Assembly: GCF_014109805.1 (NCBI RefSeq) | Contig: NZ_CP059400.1 | Location: 2,760,001 to 2,824,000 of the forward strand | Origin: Legionella sp. PC1000 | GTDB taxonomy: Bacteria; Pseudomonadota; Gammaproteobacteria; Legionellales; Legionellaceae | Length of the DNA stretch: 64,000 nucleotides | Direction: 5' to 3' | In this document: piece after piece, positions 15,472 through 23,595 of the stretch | Numbering within the stretch: position 1 is the stretch's first letter | Layout: each line of letters begins with the position of its first letter | Translations under genes and position numbers: made by a program | Notes under the pieces: generated by a model | Told to the model about the DNA's origin: nothing | Seen by the model: only the letters and a program-made list of their open reading frames with translations | Databases searched by the model: none

Positions 15472-16320
15472 TTATGCTAGTTTCATAGGTCTCTGGCTTG
15501 AAATCTGTTCATTAAGCCAATTCTCTAGAAGGGTTTTTGCTTGTAACGGCTCACTAATTTCAAATGAATTACTCGCTTCTAATCCTTTACCAAGACTTGC
15601 ATTATGGATAGAGCTTTGACTTTCGTCTAAATAAGTTCGAGCTAAATCACACGATCTTATTGCAGCTTTGATAGAAGCGGTTGTTCCACTTAGATTATCT
15701 TCTCGAATAGCCCAATTGGCATAATGAAAATACGCTTCTGCCAACATCATATAGGCATAGCTTCCATAAAGCTCAAGTAATTTTTTACAATTTCCTATAG
15801 CTTCTTTTAATAGTTTGTCAGAATGCTCGCTATCGAGCTTAGATCGCTCAATCTTGGAGTAGATATATTGATTATATCGCTGAACTGCGTGTACCGAATT
15901 AAAGGTAATTGCTTTTTTTAACCAGAAAATTTCCTCTAAGGAAAAATGGTCTTGTTGTTTTTTCGCTCGCAGTGCTTTCTGAAAAAAATAAGCTCCTTGT
16001 AATAAATCGAACATATCTACATTTTTATGAGGCAAAAAAACAATCTGGGTAGTTTCTGAAGCAGATAAATAAAGTCCATATAAACAATATTGTTGCTCCC
16101 ATAAAGAATTGTAGATGTCCCTTTTGCAGAGTGATTTAAAGATTGGGTTTATATTGGCCAGTTTAATAATTAAATTAAGATTGCATGATACTCTCATTCG
16201 TCTAAAAAATGCTTCTTCATCGAACGTATTGTTTTTAACTTGCTCCAACAGTAGTTCATCGGCGGCGTTTAAATGATACCTATTTCCTGATACCACTTTA
16301 TTTTCCACACCTTTGAACAT
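15472..16320 (-). CDS. hypothetical protein, probable Legionella-specific (effector-like)
   Basis: A 282-aa protein starting MFKGVENKVVSGNRYH. The start at 16320 is chosen for its GGAGG ribosome site 5-6 nt upstream; the frame stays open for 49 more codons upstream but with no such site. Residues ~20-70 (ADELLLEQVKNNTF, LANINPIFKSLC, WEQQYCLY) look like a degenerate F-box-type helix bundle. From ~110 on, helical hairpins resemble tetratricopeptide or Sel1-like repeats (AYMMLAEAYFHYANWAIRED). The layout recalls the Legionella DUF5630 proteins, but this is from memory and unchecked. No enzyme motif is seen. It faces away from the next gene, with the promoters between them. Confidence 0.6.
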   Translation of the reverse strand: MFKGVENKVVSGNRYHLNAADELLLEQVKNNTFDEEAFFRRMRVSCNLNLIIKLANINPIFKSLCKRDIYNSLWEQQYCLYGLYLSASETTQIVFLPHKNVDMFDLLQGAYFFQKALRAKKQQDHFSLEEIFWLKKAITFNSVHAVQRYNQYIYSKIERSKLDSEHSDKLLKEAIGNCKKLLELYGSYAYMMLAEAYFHYANWAIREDNLSGTTASIKAAIRSCDLARTYLDESQSSIHNASLGKGLEASNSFEISEPLQAKTLLENWLNEQISSQRPMKLA

Positions 16321-16583
16321 TGAGCACCTCCACAGCATAAATGTGTCAATAATAGTACAGTTATTTGTATTAACAATCAATTCCAACTTATAGGCTACGC
16401 TCCGCTTTCGATCTCTATGTAACCTCCCTTCCACAGAATCCAAAAGTCCTACTGGCACATCAACCATTGTTTCTCAATAAATAATGACATTCCACGAAAA
16501 CGATCAAATATTTATCTTATTTAAGAATTCGTTAACATTAAGATCTTATTATATACAAATAAACAAATGTGACAGGTATAAAA

Positions 16584-17516
16584 ATGCATTTAAAATTTGA
16601 TAAACATAGTCGAGCGAAGAGAAATATTCTAGCACAAAGGTCAAACGCTAAATTAGCAAGTGAGGAAAATAATCATTCTCCTGTAATTACTACCCCGCAT
16701 TCAACAGAATATCTAAAAAAAATGACTACTTTGGTGACCTCTACTTTTTCGACTTACGACAAAGATGCGCAAAAACAGTTCCAAATTAAACCTATTGTTC
16801 AAGGAAGCATGGGACTTTTGCTCCACGGAGTCGATTTTCAGAAAAAAGATAACCCTGGTGATGTAGATATCCTTGTATCGAATGTGAAACTAGCTCATCA
16901 GTTAGTCCGTTATTTAGGAGAGCAACTGAAAAACACGGGGTCACCTTATAGAATAGTTACTCGTGGTAATATATTAGTTTATGATTGTACTATTGTGGAT
17001 ACAACTAAAGAAAACCCAGATTTAACAGTTCAGCTCGTCAATAAAGACGATTTTGGTGCTAGCCATATAGTTGCTATAGAAAAAGAGGGAGTTCCTGTCT
17101 TGCCACCGAAAGAGGCCTTCATTAGCTTACATGATCGAATCAATCGTCAGGGTGGCAGAAGAAAAGATTGGTGTGCATTTTATACGCTCATAGAGAAATA
17201 CGGCGAAGAATTTCTGCAAGATGGCTCATTTAAAGAAGAATGGCAAGATGAGATGAGAGAGTACTTTGCTCTGCCTAATGATGAAAAAGAACAGCGTAAA
17301 TCTCATGGAGTTGGCCCTACCCCCGCGAGCAAAGATGATACGTTTGCTGTTCCAAAAATTAGTACAGAGCAACTTGCTAAACCAGAATTACCCCTTGAAA
17401 AGGGTTTAATTGCCCAAGTCGGCATGTTCAGTAAAGAAACTGAAAAACAAACAACTACTACTAAGCCAGCTAACATTGCCGCATCATCAGTGTTAATTTT
17501 GACCAGTAAAGGATAA
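16584..17516 (+). CDS. nucleotidyltransferase-fold protein, effector-like
   Basis: A 310-aa protein with a polymerase-beta/MNT-type nucleotidyltransferase core: QG-S75 (GSMGLLLHG) and, 18 residues on, D93-V-D95 in NPGDVDILVSN. These are the GS and DxD metal-binding parts, and a third acidic residue is plausible in LVYDCTIVD. The segment PPKEAFISLHDRINRQGGRRKDW fits the helical part of such folds. The last ~60 residues are low-complexity (TTTTKPANIAASS). This fold transfers AMP or other nucleotides to proteins or small molecules; the target is unknown. ATG 16584 with an upstream AGG is preferred over a GTG 15 nt earlier. Isolated location and flexible tails suggest a Dot/Icm effector, by inference. 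Confidence 0.65.
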   Translation: MHLKFDKHSRAKRNILAQRSNAKLASEENNHSPVITTPHSTEYLKKMTTLVTSTFSTYDKDAQKQFQIKPIVQGSMGLLLHGVDFQKKDNPGDVDILVSNVKLAHQLVRYLGEQLKNTGSPYRIVTRGNILVYDCTIVDTTKENPDLTVQLVNKDDFGASHIVAIEKEGVPVLPPKEAFISLHDRINRQGGRRKDWCAFYTLIEKYGEEFLQDGSFKEEWQDEMREYFALPNDEKEQRKSHGVGPTPASKDDTFAVPKISTEQLAKPELPLEKGLIAQVGMFSKETEKQTTTTKPANIAASSVLILTSKG

Positions 17517-17844
17517 TGGTAATGCACCAAGATTGCAGGAGAAAGTTTATCATGTAACCAGCATAGCCCTTGATGCAGCGAAGCGTAATCAAGGTTGATT
17601 TATTACGGGGCATCACGTTTTTCTTTACCGTCATATGACCTTCTCTATTCTATGATTTTAGGAGTTTATCCTTAAATAGCATTTTTATTTTTTTAGACAA
17701 TAATTGTTGGGTCAAAATGATCCAACCTACTTGCTAACTCGACAAAACACATAGCAGTTAGCGACTCGCTTGGACTCATTTTTAAGCTACACTTAAGAAG
17801 AAGGCTAAATTTTAAGTTCTCTATGGATAATGAGGAATAAAATA
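17517..17844. other. intergenic region carrying repeat copy 1
   Basis: No gene. It contains the first copy of the ~70-nt repeat (17651-17720). The promoter of the kinase-like gene must lie in its last 130 nt, but no clear -35/-10 pair is seen. Confidence 0.4.
17651..17720 (+). repeat. ~70-nt direct repeat, copy 1 (upstream of kinase-like gene)
   Basis: Shares ATGATTTTAGGAGTTTATCC, then an AGC...TTTTTATTTT-like stretch, GGACAATAA-like text and TTGGGTCAAAATGA, with 18866-18942. The two copies sit on either side of one gene in the same orientation. Confidence 0.7.
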
Positions 17845-18789
17845 ATGGCTATGTCGAAGCGTAATGTAACAGTAGAAGATCAGGAATTAGAAGTTATTAC
17901 CCTTGATGTTAAACAAGTGACCTCATCTGGTGAAGCGTATGATCTCCTTAAAGCGCTTTTAAAAGAATATGGAATAAATGATGGGGAAATTAAAAGCATT
18001 AAACCAGGGAAGATATATCCGATTAATTACAATTCCCAAAACGTTTACGTAGAGGTAAGCGCACAACTTGATCCAGAAGAACACCCAATAAAAAAGGATC
18101 AAAAAAAATGGCGGATAAGGGGAGATCGTTTATCCGATGAAGGAGGAACTGGAATTGTTTATGACACTGAACGAACTTATCGCCTGACTGATAATGATGA
18201 GTTGATCATCAAAGAAAAACAAGAAATAAAACACCCTAAAGTATTAAAAGAAAGAAGATATAAAAATGAAGGTACCGAGGATGAGGTTGAGAATACGCGA
18301 GAAGTTGGAAAAAAAGCTTATCTTAGCGGAAAATATGGATTCTTTACTAATAAAGCACTCGGCACAACGCTTGATAAAATATATTTTCAACGTGGTACTC
18401 CTTTCCCTGAACTATTAGCTTTTGTTAAAGCATGTACTCAAGAATTATATAATGTGCACAAAATAAGCGGCAAATCACATAGTGATTTGTCGCAACTGAA
18501 TAATATTTTTTATGATCTTAATACAAAGCAAGCAACAATAGTTGATTTTGAAAATCTTGGTTTTGAATATGATCAAGATAAAGCTAAAAGAACAGATATT
18601 TATGATTTAAGTGTTATATTGATGGATAAGGTAGGATACTATCTCTCTGGAGAAGAAGGCGAAAAATTAAAAAAAATAATCCAGTCTATGAATCAAGTAC
18701 AATACAAAAAAGATGGAGATGGAAACATTGGTAAATTTTTGGATGATATCAATGAAATGGAAAATAACACCTTTAAACCACCTTTATAG
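17845..18789 (+). CDS. protein-kinase-like protein, effector candidate
   Basis: A 314-aa protein with the landmarks of a eukaryotic-like kinase fold. There is a glycine-rich turn DEGGTGIVYDTER near residue 100, an IIKEK lysine strand, and a catalytic-loop analogue H212-S-D214-LSQLN-N220. A metal-binding segment V-D234-F-E-N stands where DFG is found, and TDIYDLSVIL resembles the F-helix. Spacing between HSD and DFE (20 residues) is normal for kinases. The AGGA before ATG 17845 decides this start over one 15 nt upstream. Legionellae export several such kinases (the LegK proteins); membership is an inference. The gene is bracketed by two copies of a ~70-nt repeat. Confidence 0.65.
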   Translation: MAMSKRNVTVEDQELEVITLDVKQVTSSGEAYDLLKALLKEYGINDGEIKSIKPGKIYPINYNSQNVYVEVSAQLDPEEHPIKKDQKKWRIRGDRLSDEGGTGIVYDTERTYRLTDNDELIIKEKQEIKHPKVLKERRYKNEGTEDEVENTREVGKKAYLSGKYGFFTNKALGTTLDKIYFQRGTPFPELLAFVKACTQELYNVHKISGKSHSDLSQLNNIFYDLNTKQATIVDFENLGFEYDQDKAKRTDIYDLSVILMDKVGYYLSGEEGEKLKKIIQSMNQVQYKKDGDGNIGKFLDDINEMENNTFKPPL

Positions 18790-19153
18790 CAAGCTAGGTT
18801 GACCCACAAAATCAATCTCAAGTCACTCACTATATTGAAATCCTGGCATTATTACTTCGATATTCCATGATTTTAGGAGTTTATCCTTATACAGCTTTTT
18901 GATTTTCCGGACAATAACTTTAAAATGGTTGGGTCAAAATGACATGAGGTATCGTCCTTTTTTTGGGAAAAAATTATCTTACATCTAATAATAATGGTTG
19001 ATAGCTGCTCACTTTTACTATGGAAAATCCAGGTAAATTTAGGATAAAATTCAAATAAGTGAACTGGCTATTCTACTCACTCCCAACCTCTACTGGTAAT
19101 ATGAGTTATGGTTAAAGCCCTCATACAGGGCTATGCATGCTATTGATTTAGGC
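18790..19153. other. intergenic region carrying repeat copy 2
   Basis: No gene. It contains the second copy of the ~70-nt repeat (18866-18942), then AT-rich sequence up to the convergent gene end at 19154. No clear terminator hairpin was found. Confidence 0.4.
18866..18942 (+). repeat. ~70-nt direct repeat, copy 2 (downstream of kinase-like gene)
   Basis: Second copy of the element at 17651-17720, slightly longer, ending TTGGGTCAAAATGAC. It begins about 75 nt past the kinase-like gene's stop. Confidence 0.7.
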
Positions 19154-20035
19154 TCATATCTTAGGGGAGTTCTCAATGTCTGCAACAAATTCTGTTTGAG
19201 GAGCTGTCAGCTCAGAGGACCAAAAACTATCTGGATGCCATTTTGTATCCTGCTTATTTTGAATGGTGTAATCTATAAAAATATCTTTAAAAAGTTTGAG
19301 CCATTCTGCATGCCACAAATGAGTAGATAAAAATTTTGATAGTTTATTTACTTGCTTCTCTTCAGAATCATTTTGTTTTACAGATACTGAATTGTCTTTA
19401 TCTGAAATTGAATAACTAAAAGATCTGGATTGAAGTCGGTAAAAATCTTTTTCCATACTCCAGACAGACTTTAAAGAAATTGTAGGCTTTTCAGTTGACA
19501 CAGGCATATCCGCCATGACTCTTTGACAAGCTGTTTTGATAACAGTAGGAGTGTATCCATAGTTTGCCAACAAAGTGTCCATATAATCCTGCATCAATAA
19601 TTTAAGATCTTCGATATCGTTTGTATCATTAGGAGCGTATTTATCACTCATAGAGCATAATTGTTCCATATCTCTAATAAAATTATTTAAATTAGGGAAA
19701 AACCTTTCTACAACAGGGTAGAATGACACCTTGGCGGGTAATTCCTTAAGTTTTTTATCACTTACAAAATGATGCGAGAAAAATTCTTGGCCTTCTTTAA
19801 TATCATCTTTAGATAAATCAGCTGAAAGAAAGCCAAAATAGCCACGTGCAAGCAAATAGGAAAAGTGCTGTAAGGGCTTTGCTGAACTACCAACATTTTT
19901 TGCTGGAATATTCATAGGTTCATGAACTATATAGCCATTTTCATCTTGTCTATACCAAGTTTCGATTTCACGGTAAAACTTACTGGCATTTATATCCATG
20001 TTCCTTTTCATTGCTATGATATCGTATAAAGTTGG
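19154..20035 (-). CDS. hypothetical protein, no recognised family
   Basis: About 293 aa from the ATG at 20035, which has GGAAC in front. A TTG 48 nt upstream would add a hydrophobic stretch but has no ribosome site, and a further ATG lies at 20011. The protein is mixed-charge and mostly helical, without signal peptide, membrane helices or known catalytic motifs. Noticeable segments are FSYLLARGYFGFLSADL near residue 60 and a C-terminal WHAEWLKLFKDIFIDYTIQ helix. It lies between the kinase-like gene and the ankyrin/U-box gene, both probable effectors, so an effector role is possible but rests on context only. Confidence 0.55.
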   Translation of the reverse strand, partial: PTLYDIIAMKRNMDINASKFYREIETWYRQDENGYIVHEPMNIPAKNVGSSAKPLQHFSYLLARGYFGFLSADLSKDDIKEGQEFFSHHFVSDKKLKELPAKVSFYPVVERFFPNLNNFIRDMEQLCSMSDKYAPNDTNDIEDLKLLMQDYMDTLLANYGYTPTVIKTACQRVMADMPVSTEKPTISLKSVWSMEKDFYRLQSRSFSYSISDKDNSVSVKQNDSEEKQVNKLSKFLSTHLWHAEWLKLFKDIFIDYTIQNKQDTKWHPDSFWSSELTAPQTEFVADIENSPKI

Positions 20036-20261
20036 CATAAAGGTTCCAATAATAAAATACAAAAACGCATCATGTTGCTTCAATGCGAAATGGCTATTCT
20101 AACGGAACATTTTTGCAAAAACATTATTTTTGAAGTGTAGCACTGCATCGTTATAAATTCCGGGACATCTATGCCCCTGAAATTCACACGCATTTTGTCC
20201 TGCGCCCTTCTGGCGTCATGACTAAAATTCTTCCCTAAAAACCATCGAATAGATTCATTAA

Positions 20262-23200
20262 TTATCCATAATTATATTCCATATAATTATCTAATTGGGG
20301 TGGCTCTTTTTTTGCTTCTCTATTACCAAATAACCCCAGGTTAGGCTCCCCTGAGAAACTCATCTTTTTTGCTGATGGTTTTTGAAGATCATTTTTATAA
20401 TTCTCTTCAATCACCTTCTTGACTAAAATATTGGAGTAAAGATTCTTTGTTTGTTTAAAACCCTTAGGCGCCCCATCTGCTGGTGGTGTCATTCCATTAT
20501 GATCGGCTAAATATTGTGTAATCCATGCCTCTTCATATGATTTACCATCCATCGCAACAACAGGGTTTCTATATATTTCATTAGTTTCTTTACAAATCAA
20601 ACATGGGGGTAGTTGAGCAACATTTACCCCAGGACGTTTGTAATGCGTTAATAAATCCTTCACCAATAAATTGGGAATTAAATCTTCCTTTGTTAATGGC
20701 TTTCGTGATAAAGGGTCCATTTTTAAGTGAGTCGCTGTTTGTATGTCGTAAGTAATACCCGTAGGAACAATAACGGGCTCTTCAATGGGAGTGAATGATA
20801 CTGAATCTTCAAACAGCTCTTCTACTTCATAAGGCAATTTACCAAATTTAAATAGCAAAGGATTGATAACTTCCGGTCGTCCTTCTGTGATTAATAAAGT
20901 AAGAATTTCTTTTTGTTGGGTCTCAATTAGTTTTTTGAAATATTCCTCACCCTCTTCAAGGGTAAAATAGGACATCGGCGCGCCAGCTTTTAACAGAGCT
21001 CGGGCTACTTCGATTTGATCTGCCTGTAATGCATGGATCAAAGGAATATCATATTGAGAAAGCATGGATTTATCATTGGGATGAAGGACTGCAATTGCCC
21101 CAATGCAGTTCCAGGCTTTACGAGTAACTGCCAGTTTCATGGGTGACAAACCCGATTTATTCAACATCGTCAAACTGGCTCCATGATCGAGCAGTAGTTT
21201 GATAAACTCAATACTCCCCTCTTCCACCGCTTTATGCAATCCGGTATTCCCATTGGCATCAAGAGGAGTATTTGGAGAAACTTTTGCCTTTAAAAATTCT
21301 TCCACTGATTTTAAATTTCTCTCTGCAAATGCTTTTTTGTAATTTTCCCTATTTTTTTCTTCCATCATTTTCTCAAGGGAGTACTTTTCTTCAACTAACA
21401 TTTTAACTAGGCGATTTTTGTATAAAGGCCTGTTCAGCTGTTGGTGACCACAAGGAGTTTGGTTATTGTTTTTTTGCAAATAATCAGTAATCCATGCTTT
21501 TTCGTACGTGACTCCATCACCAGTAACAACTGGTTCTTTATAGACCTCGTTGGTCTCGGGGCATATTAAACAAGGGGGGACATCCATAAGATTAACATGA
21601 GGATGTTTATAATAAGCCAACAAATCATAGACGATGAGATTTGGAACTAATTCACTCTGTTGCAATGGTGCTCTGGTAATTGGATCATGAACCAGCTTTT
21701 TGATATCTTGTGCGTTATAGGTTGTCCCTTGCTTGGTGATAACGGGATTTGTTAACTCTTCACCCATAATAATTTCTTCAAAATAGTCTTTTACTTGATT
21801 AGGTAAAACACCAAATTTCATTCGAAATTCGTTACTTCCTGATAATAAAACATAAATCATATCATTCCATTGATTAGTAACCATTCGGTGGTAATCTTGC
21901 ACGCCTTCATCAGTATTAAAATAACCGGGAAGTACTTGCATACCTTGTCTTAGTAAGATCTTCAGTATGTCTGGCTGATTCGCTTTTAAAGCGTGCATAA
22001 GAACTAATTGATATTGAGCCATATTACTTTTATCAGGTGGCCGTTTTTCCAAAATTATTTTGATTAGATCCCAGGACTGCAACTTCAAGCCCAACTCAAT
22101 AGCTGTTAATTGATTAATGTCTCGTGCATTAAGTTGAATATGGTTATCTAAAAATAATTTAACCATATCCGCCCTCTTATGAGTAATGGCGATATGTAAT
22201 CCGGTCTCTTTATTGGGGCCCAGTAGAGCATCCACAGAAACCTCCTTTCGAGCCAAAGCACCGGCAACAAGGAAAAGGTCGTTATTACTGATTGCAACTA
22301 AGTACATTAATTCTTGAACCGCCGGGGATGTGGATAAAACGGCGAGCATTTCATCCTGCTTGTTAGCTACCAGTTTTTCAAAATAAAGTTTACCTGCAAG
22401 AGTAGTAAAATATTTCAACGAGGCACCAGCATTAATCAAAACTTGAACCAACTCAACCTTATGGGCACGTAAGGCAGCGAGTAAGGCCGCATCAAGAGAT
22501 TCGTTATGTTCAGGATCATTTTCGACAATTGTTTTAATACAGCTCCAGGCTTCATTCTCCAACGCCAACTTTAAAGGAGTTTTACCTTGTTTATTTTTAC
22601 GATTTGAAACAGCTCCATTTTGCAGTGAAAGCCGAATTAATTCTAAATTTTGCGTTTTTACACCTATATGCAAGAGGGTATTGAATTGAGCATCAACGAC
22701 TGTATTAACAGATACCTTAGCCGCTAATAGTTGAGTAATTTCAGCAATATTACCCTGCTGAACCGCTTCTTGATATGCCATTCTTGGAGATACTTTTTTC
22801 GCGATCTTGGGTTTGTCTATCTCCATTATGTTATTATTATTAATATTATTAGAAATTTCCCGCTTGTTCCCGTAATCAGCAATGAGTTGATAGCACTCCC
22901 AATCCTCTATTTCCGCTGCCAATTGAAGTGGTATCCTCTGTTTTTTATCGGCAAGATTAAGATTAGGTCCATATTGTAATAATAACGCAATTAATTCTTT
23001 ATTTTGTTGTTTTACTGCCTGATGCAGTGCTGTGCTCGACTCACTATCAATGATCATGTCGACGGATGAACCTGATTCAAGGCATTTTTTTACTTGGGTA
23101 AGTTCCCCTCTCTTCACAGCCTCTATGAATGGATTTGTCACCGATTCGTTTTGAGAGGAATGGAAAATTTCCAGCAAATTCTTATCAGCTGCTTCGAGTT

Positions 23201-23510
23201 TCAGATTGTTATTGAGCAAACAAAAATCGGCAATGATGGATAAACATTCATAACTTTCATTCGAAGCCGCTACCTGAATAGCGGTTAAACCCTTTCTGTT
23301 TTTAAGACTAATATCAGCATTATGTTTTAATAATAATTTTAGCAAATCTTTATTTGCTACCATAACGGCATGATGCAAGCCTGTATTCAAATCTTTATCG
23401 CGGATATTAGGGGAAACTTTATTAACAGTTAAGCAATGTTCTACAGTGCTGGTATCGTTATCGGATAAAGCAGTTAAATAAATTTCACGTACAGATCTAG
23501 TAGCATACAC
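20262..23510 (-). CDS. ankyrin-repeat protein with four U-box-like domains (candidate E3 ubiquitin ligase)
   Basis: A 1082-aa protein, GTG start with AAGGAG 9 nt upstream. Residues ~1-560 hold ankyrin repeats (NTGLHHAVMVANKDLLKLLL, then SSTALHQAVKQQNKEL and further ones). Two U-box-like segments follow: ~577-640 (ELTNPVITKQGTTY ... DPITRAPLQQSELVPN) and ~643-715 (CLICPETNEVYKEPVVTGDG). Ankyrin repeats resume at ~745 (NTGLHKAVEEGS), and a second U-box pair lies at ~895-955 (EEPVIVPTGITY ... DPLSRKPL) and ~963-1045 (CLICKETNEIYRNPVV). The C-terminal third is thus a duplicate of the middle. U-boxes recruit E2 enzymes; L. pneumophila LubX has two. A host-directed ligase is a strong inference, not shown. 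Confidence 0.85.
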   Translation of the reverse strand: MYATRSVREIYLTALSDNDTSTVEHCLTVNKVSPNIRDKDLNTGLHHAVMVANKDLLKLLLKHNADISLKNRKGLTAIQVAASNESYECLSIIADFCLLNNNLKLEAADKNLLEIFHSSQNESVTNPFIEAVKRGELTQVKKCLESGSSVDMIIDSESSTALHQAVKQQNKELIALLLQYGPNLNLADKKQRIPLQLAAEIEDWECYQLIADYGNKREISNNINNNNIMEIDKPKIAKKVSPRMAYQEAVQQGNIAEITQLLAAKVSVNTVVDAQFNTLLHIGVKTQNLELIRLSLQNGAVSNRKNKQGKTPLKLALENEAWSCIKTIVENDPEHNESLDAALLAALRAHKVELVQVLINAGASLKYFTTLAGKLYFEKLVANKQDEMLAVLSTSPAVQELMYLVAISNNDLFLVAGALARKEVSVDALLGPNKETGLHIAITHKRADMVKLFLDNHIQLNARDINQLTAIELGLKLQSWDLIKIILEKRPPDKSNMAQYQLVLMHALKANQPDILKILLRQGMQVLPGYFNTDEGVQDYHRMVTNQWNDMIYVLLSGSNEFRMKFGVLPNQVKDYFEEIIMGEELTNPVITKQGTTYNAQDIKKLVHDPITRAPLQQSELVPNLIVYDLLAYYKHPHVNLMDVPPCLICPETNEVYKEPVVTGDGVTYEKAWITDYLQKNNNQTPCGHQQLNRPLYKNRLVKMLVEEKYSLEKMMEEKNRENYKKAFAERNLKSVEEFLKAKVSPNTPLDANGNTGLHKAVEEGSIEFIKLLLDHGASLTMLNKSGLSPMKLAVTRKAWNCIGAIAVLHPNDKSMLSQYDIPLIHALQADQIEVARALLKAGAPMSYFTLEEGEEYFKKLIETQQKEILTLLITEGRPEVINPLLFKFGKLPYEVEELFEDSVSFTPIEEPVIVPTGITYDIQTATHLKMDPLSRKPLTKEDLIPNLLVKDLLTHYKRPGVNVAQLPPCLICKETNEIYRNPVVAMDGKSYEEAWITQYLADHNGMTPPADGAPKGFKQTKNLYSNILVKKVIEENYKNDLQKPSAKKMSFSGEPNLGLFGNREAKKEPPQLDNYMEYNYG

Positions 23511-23595
23511 AGCGGTATTCTCCTTAAGAATTAAATTATTGAGGTAGAATTTCTACATTCCACCTCAAAGAGTGAGTTTCTATTTTTAATTATCA

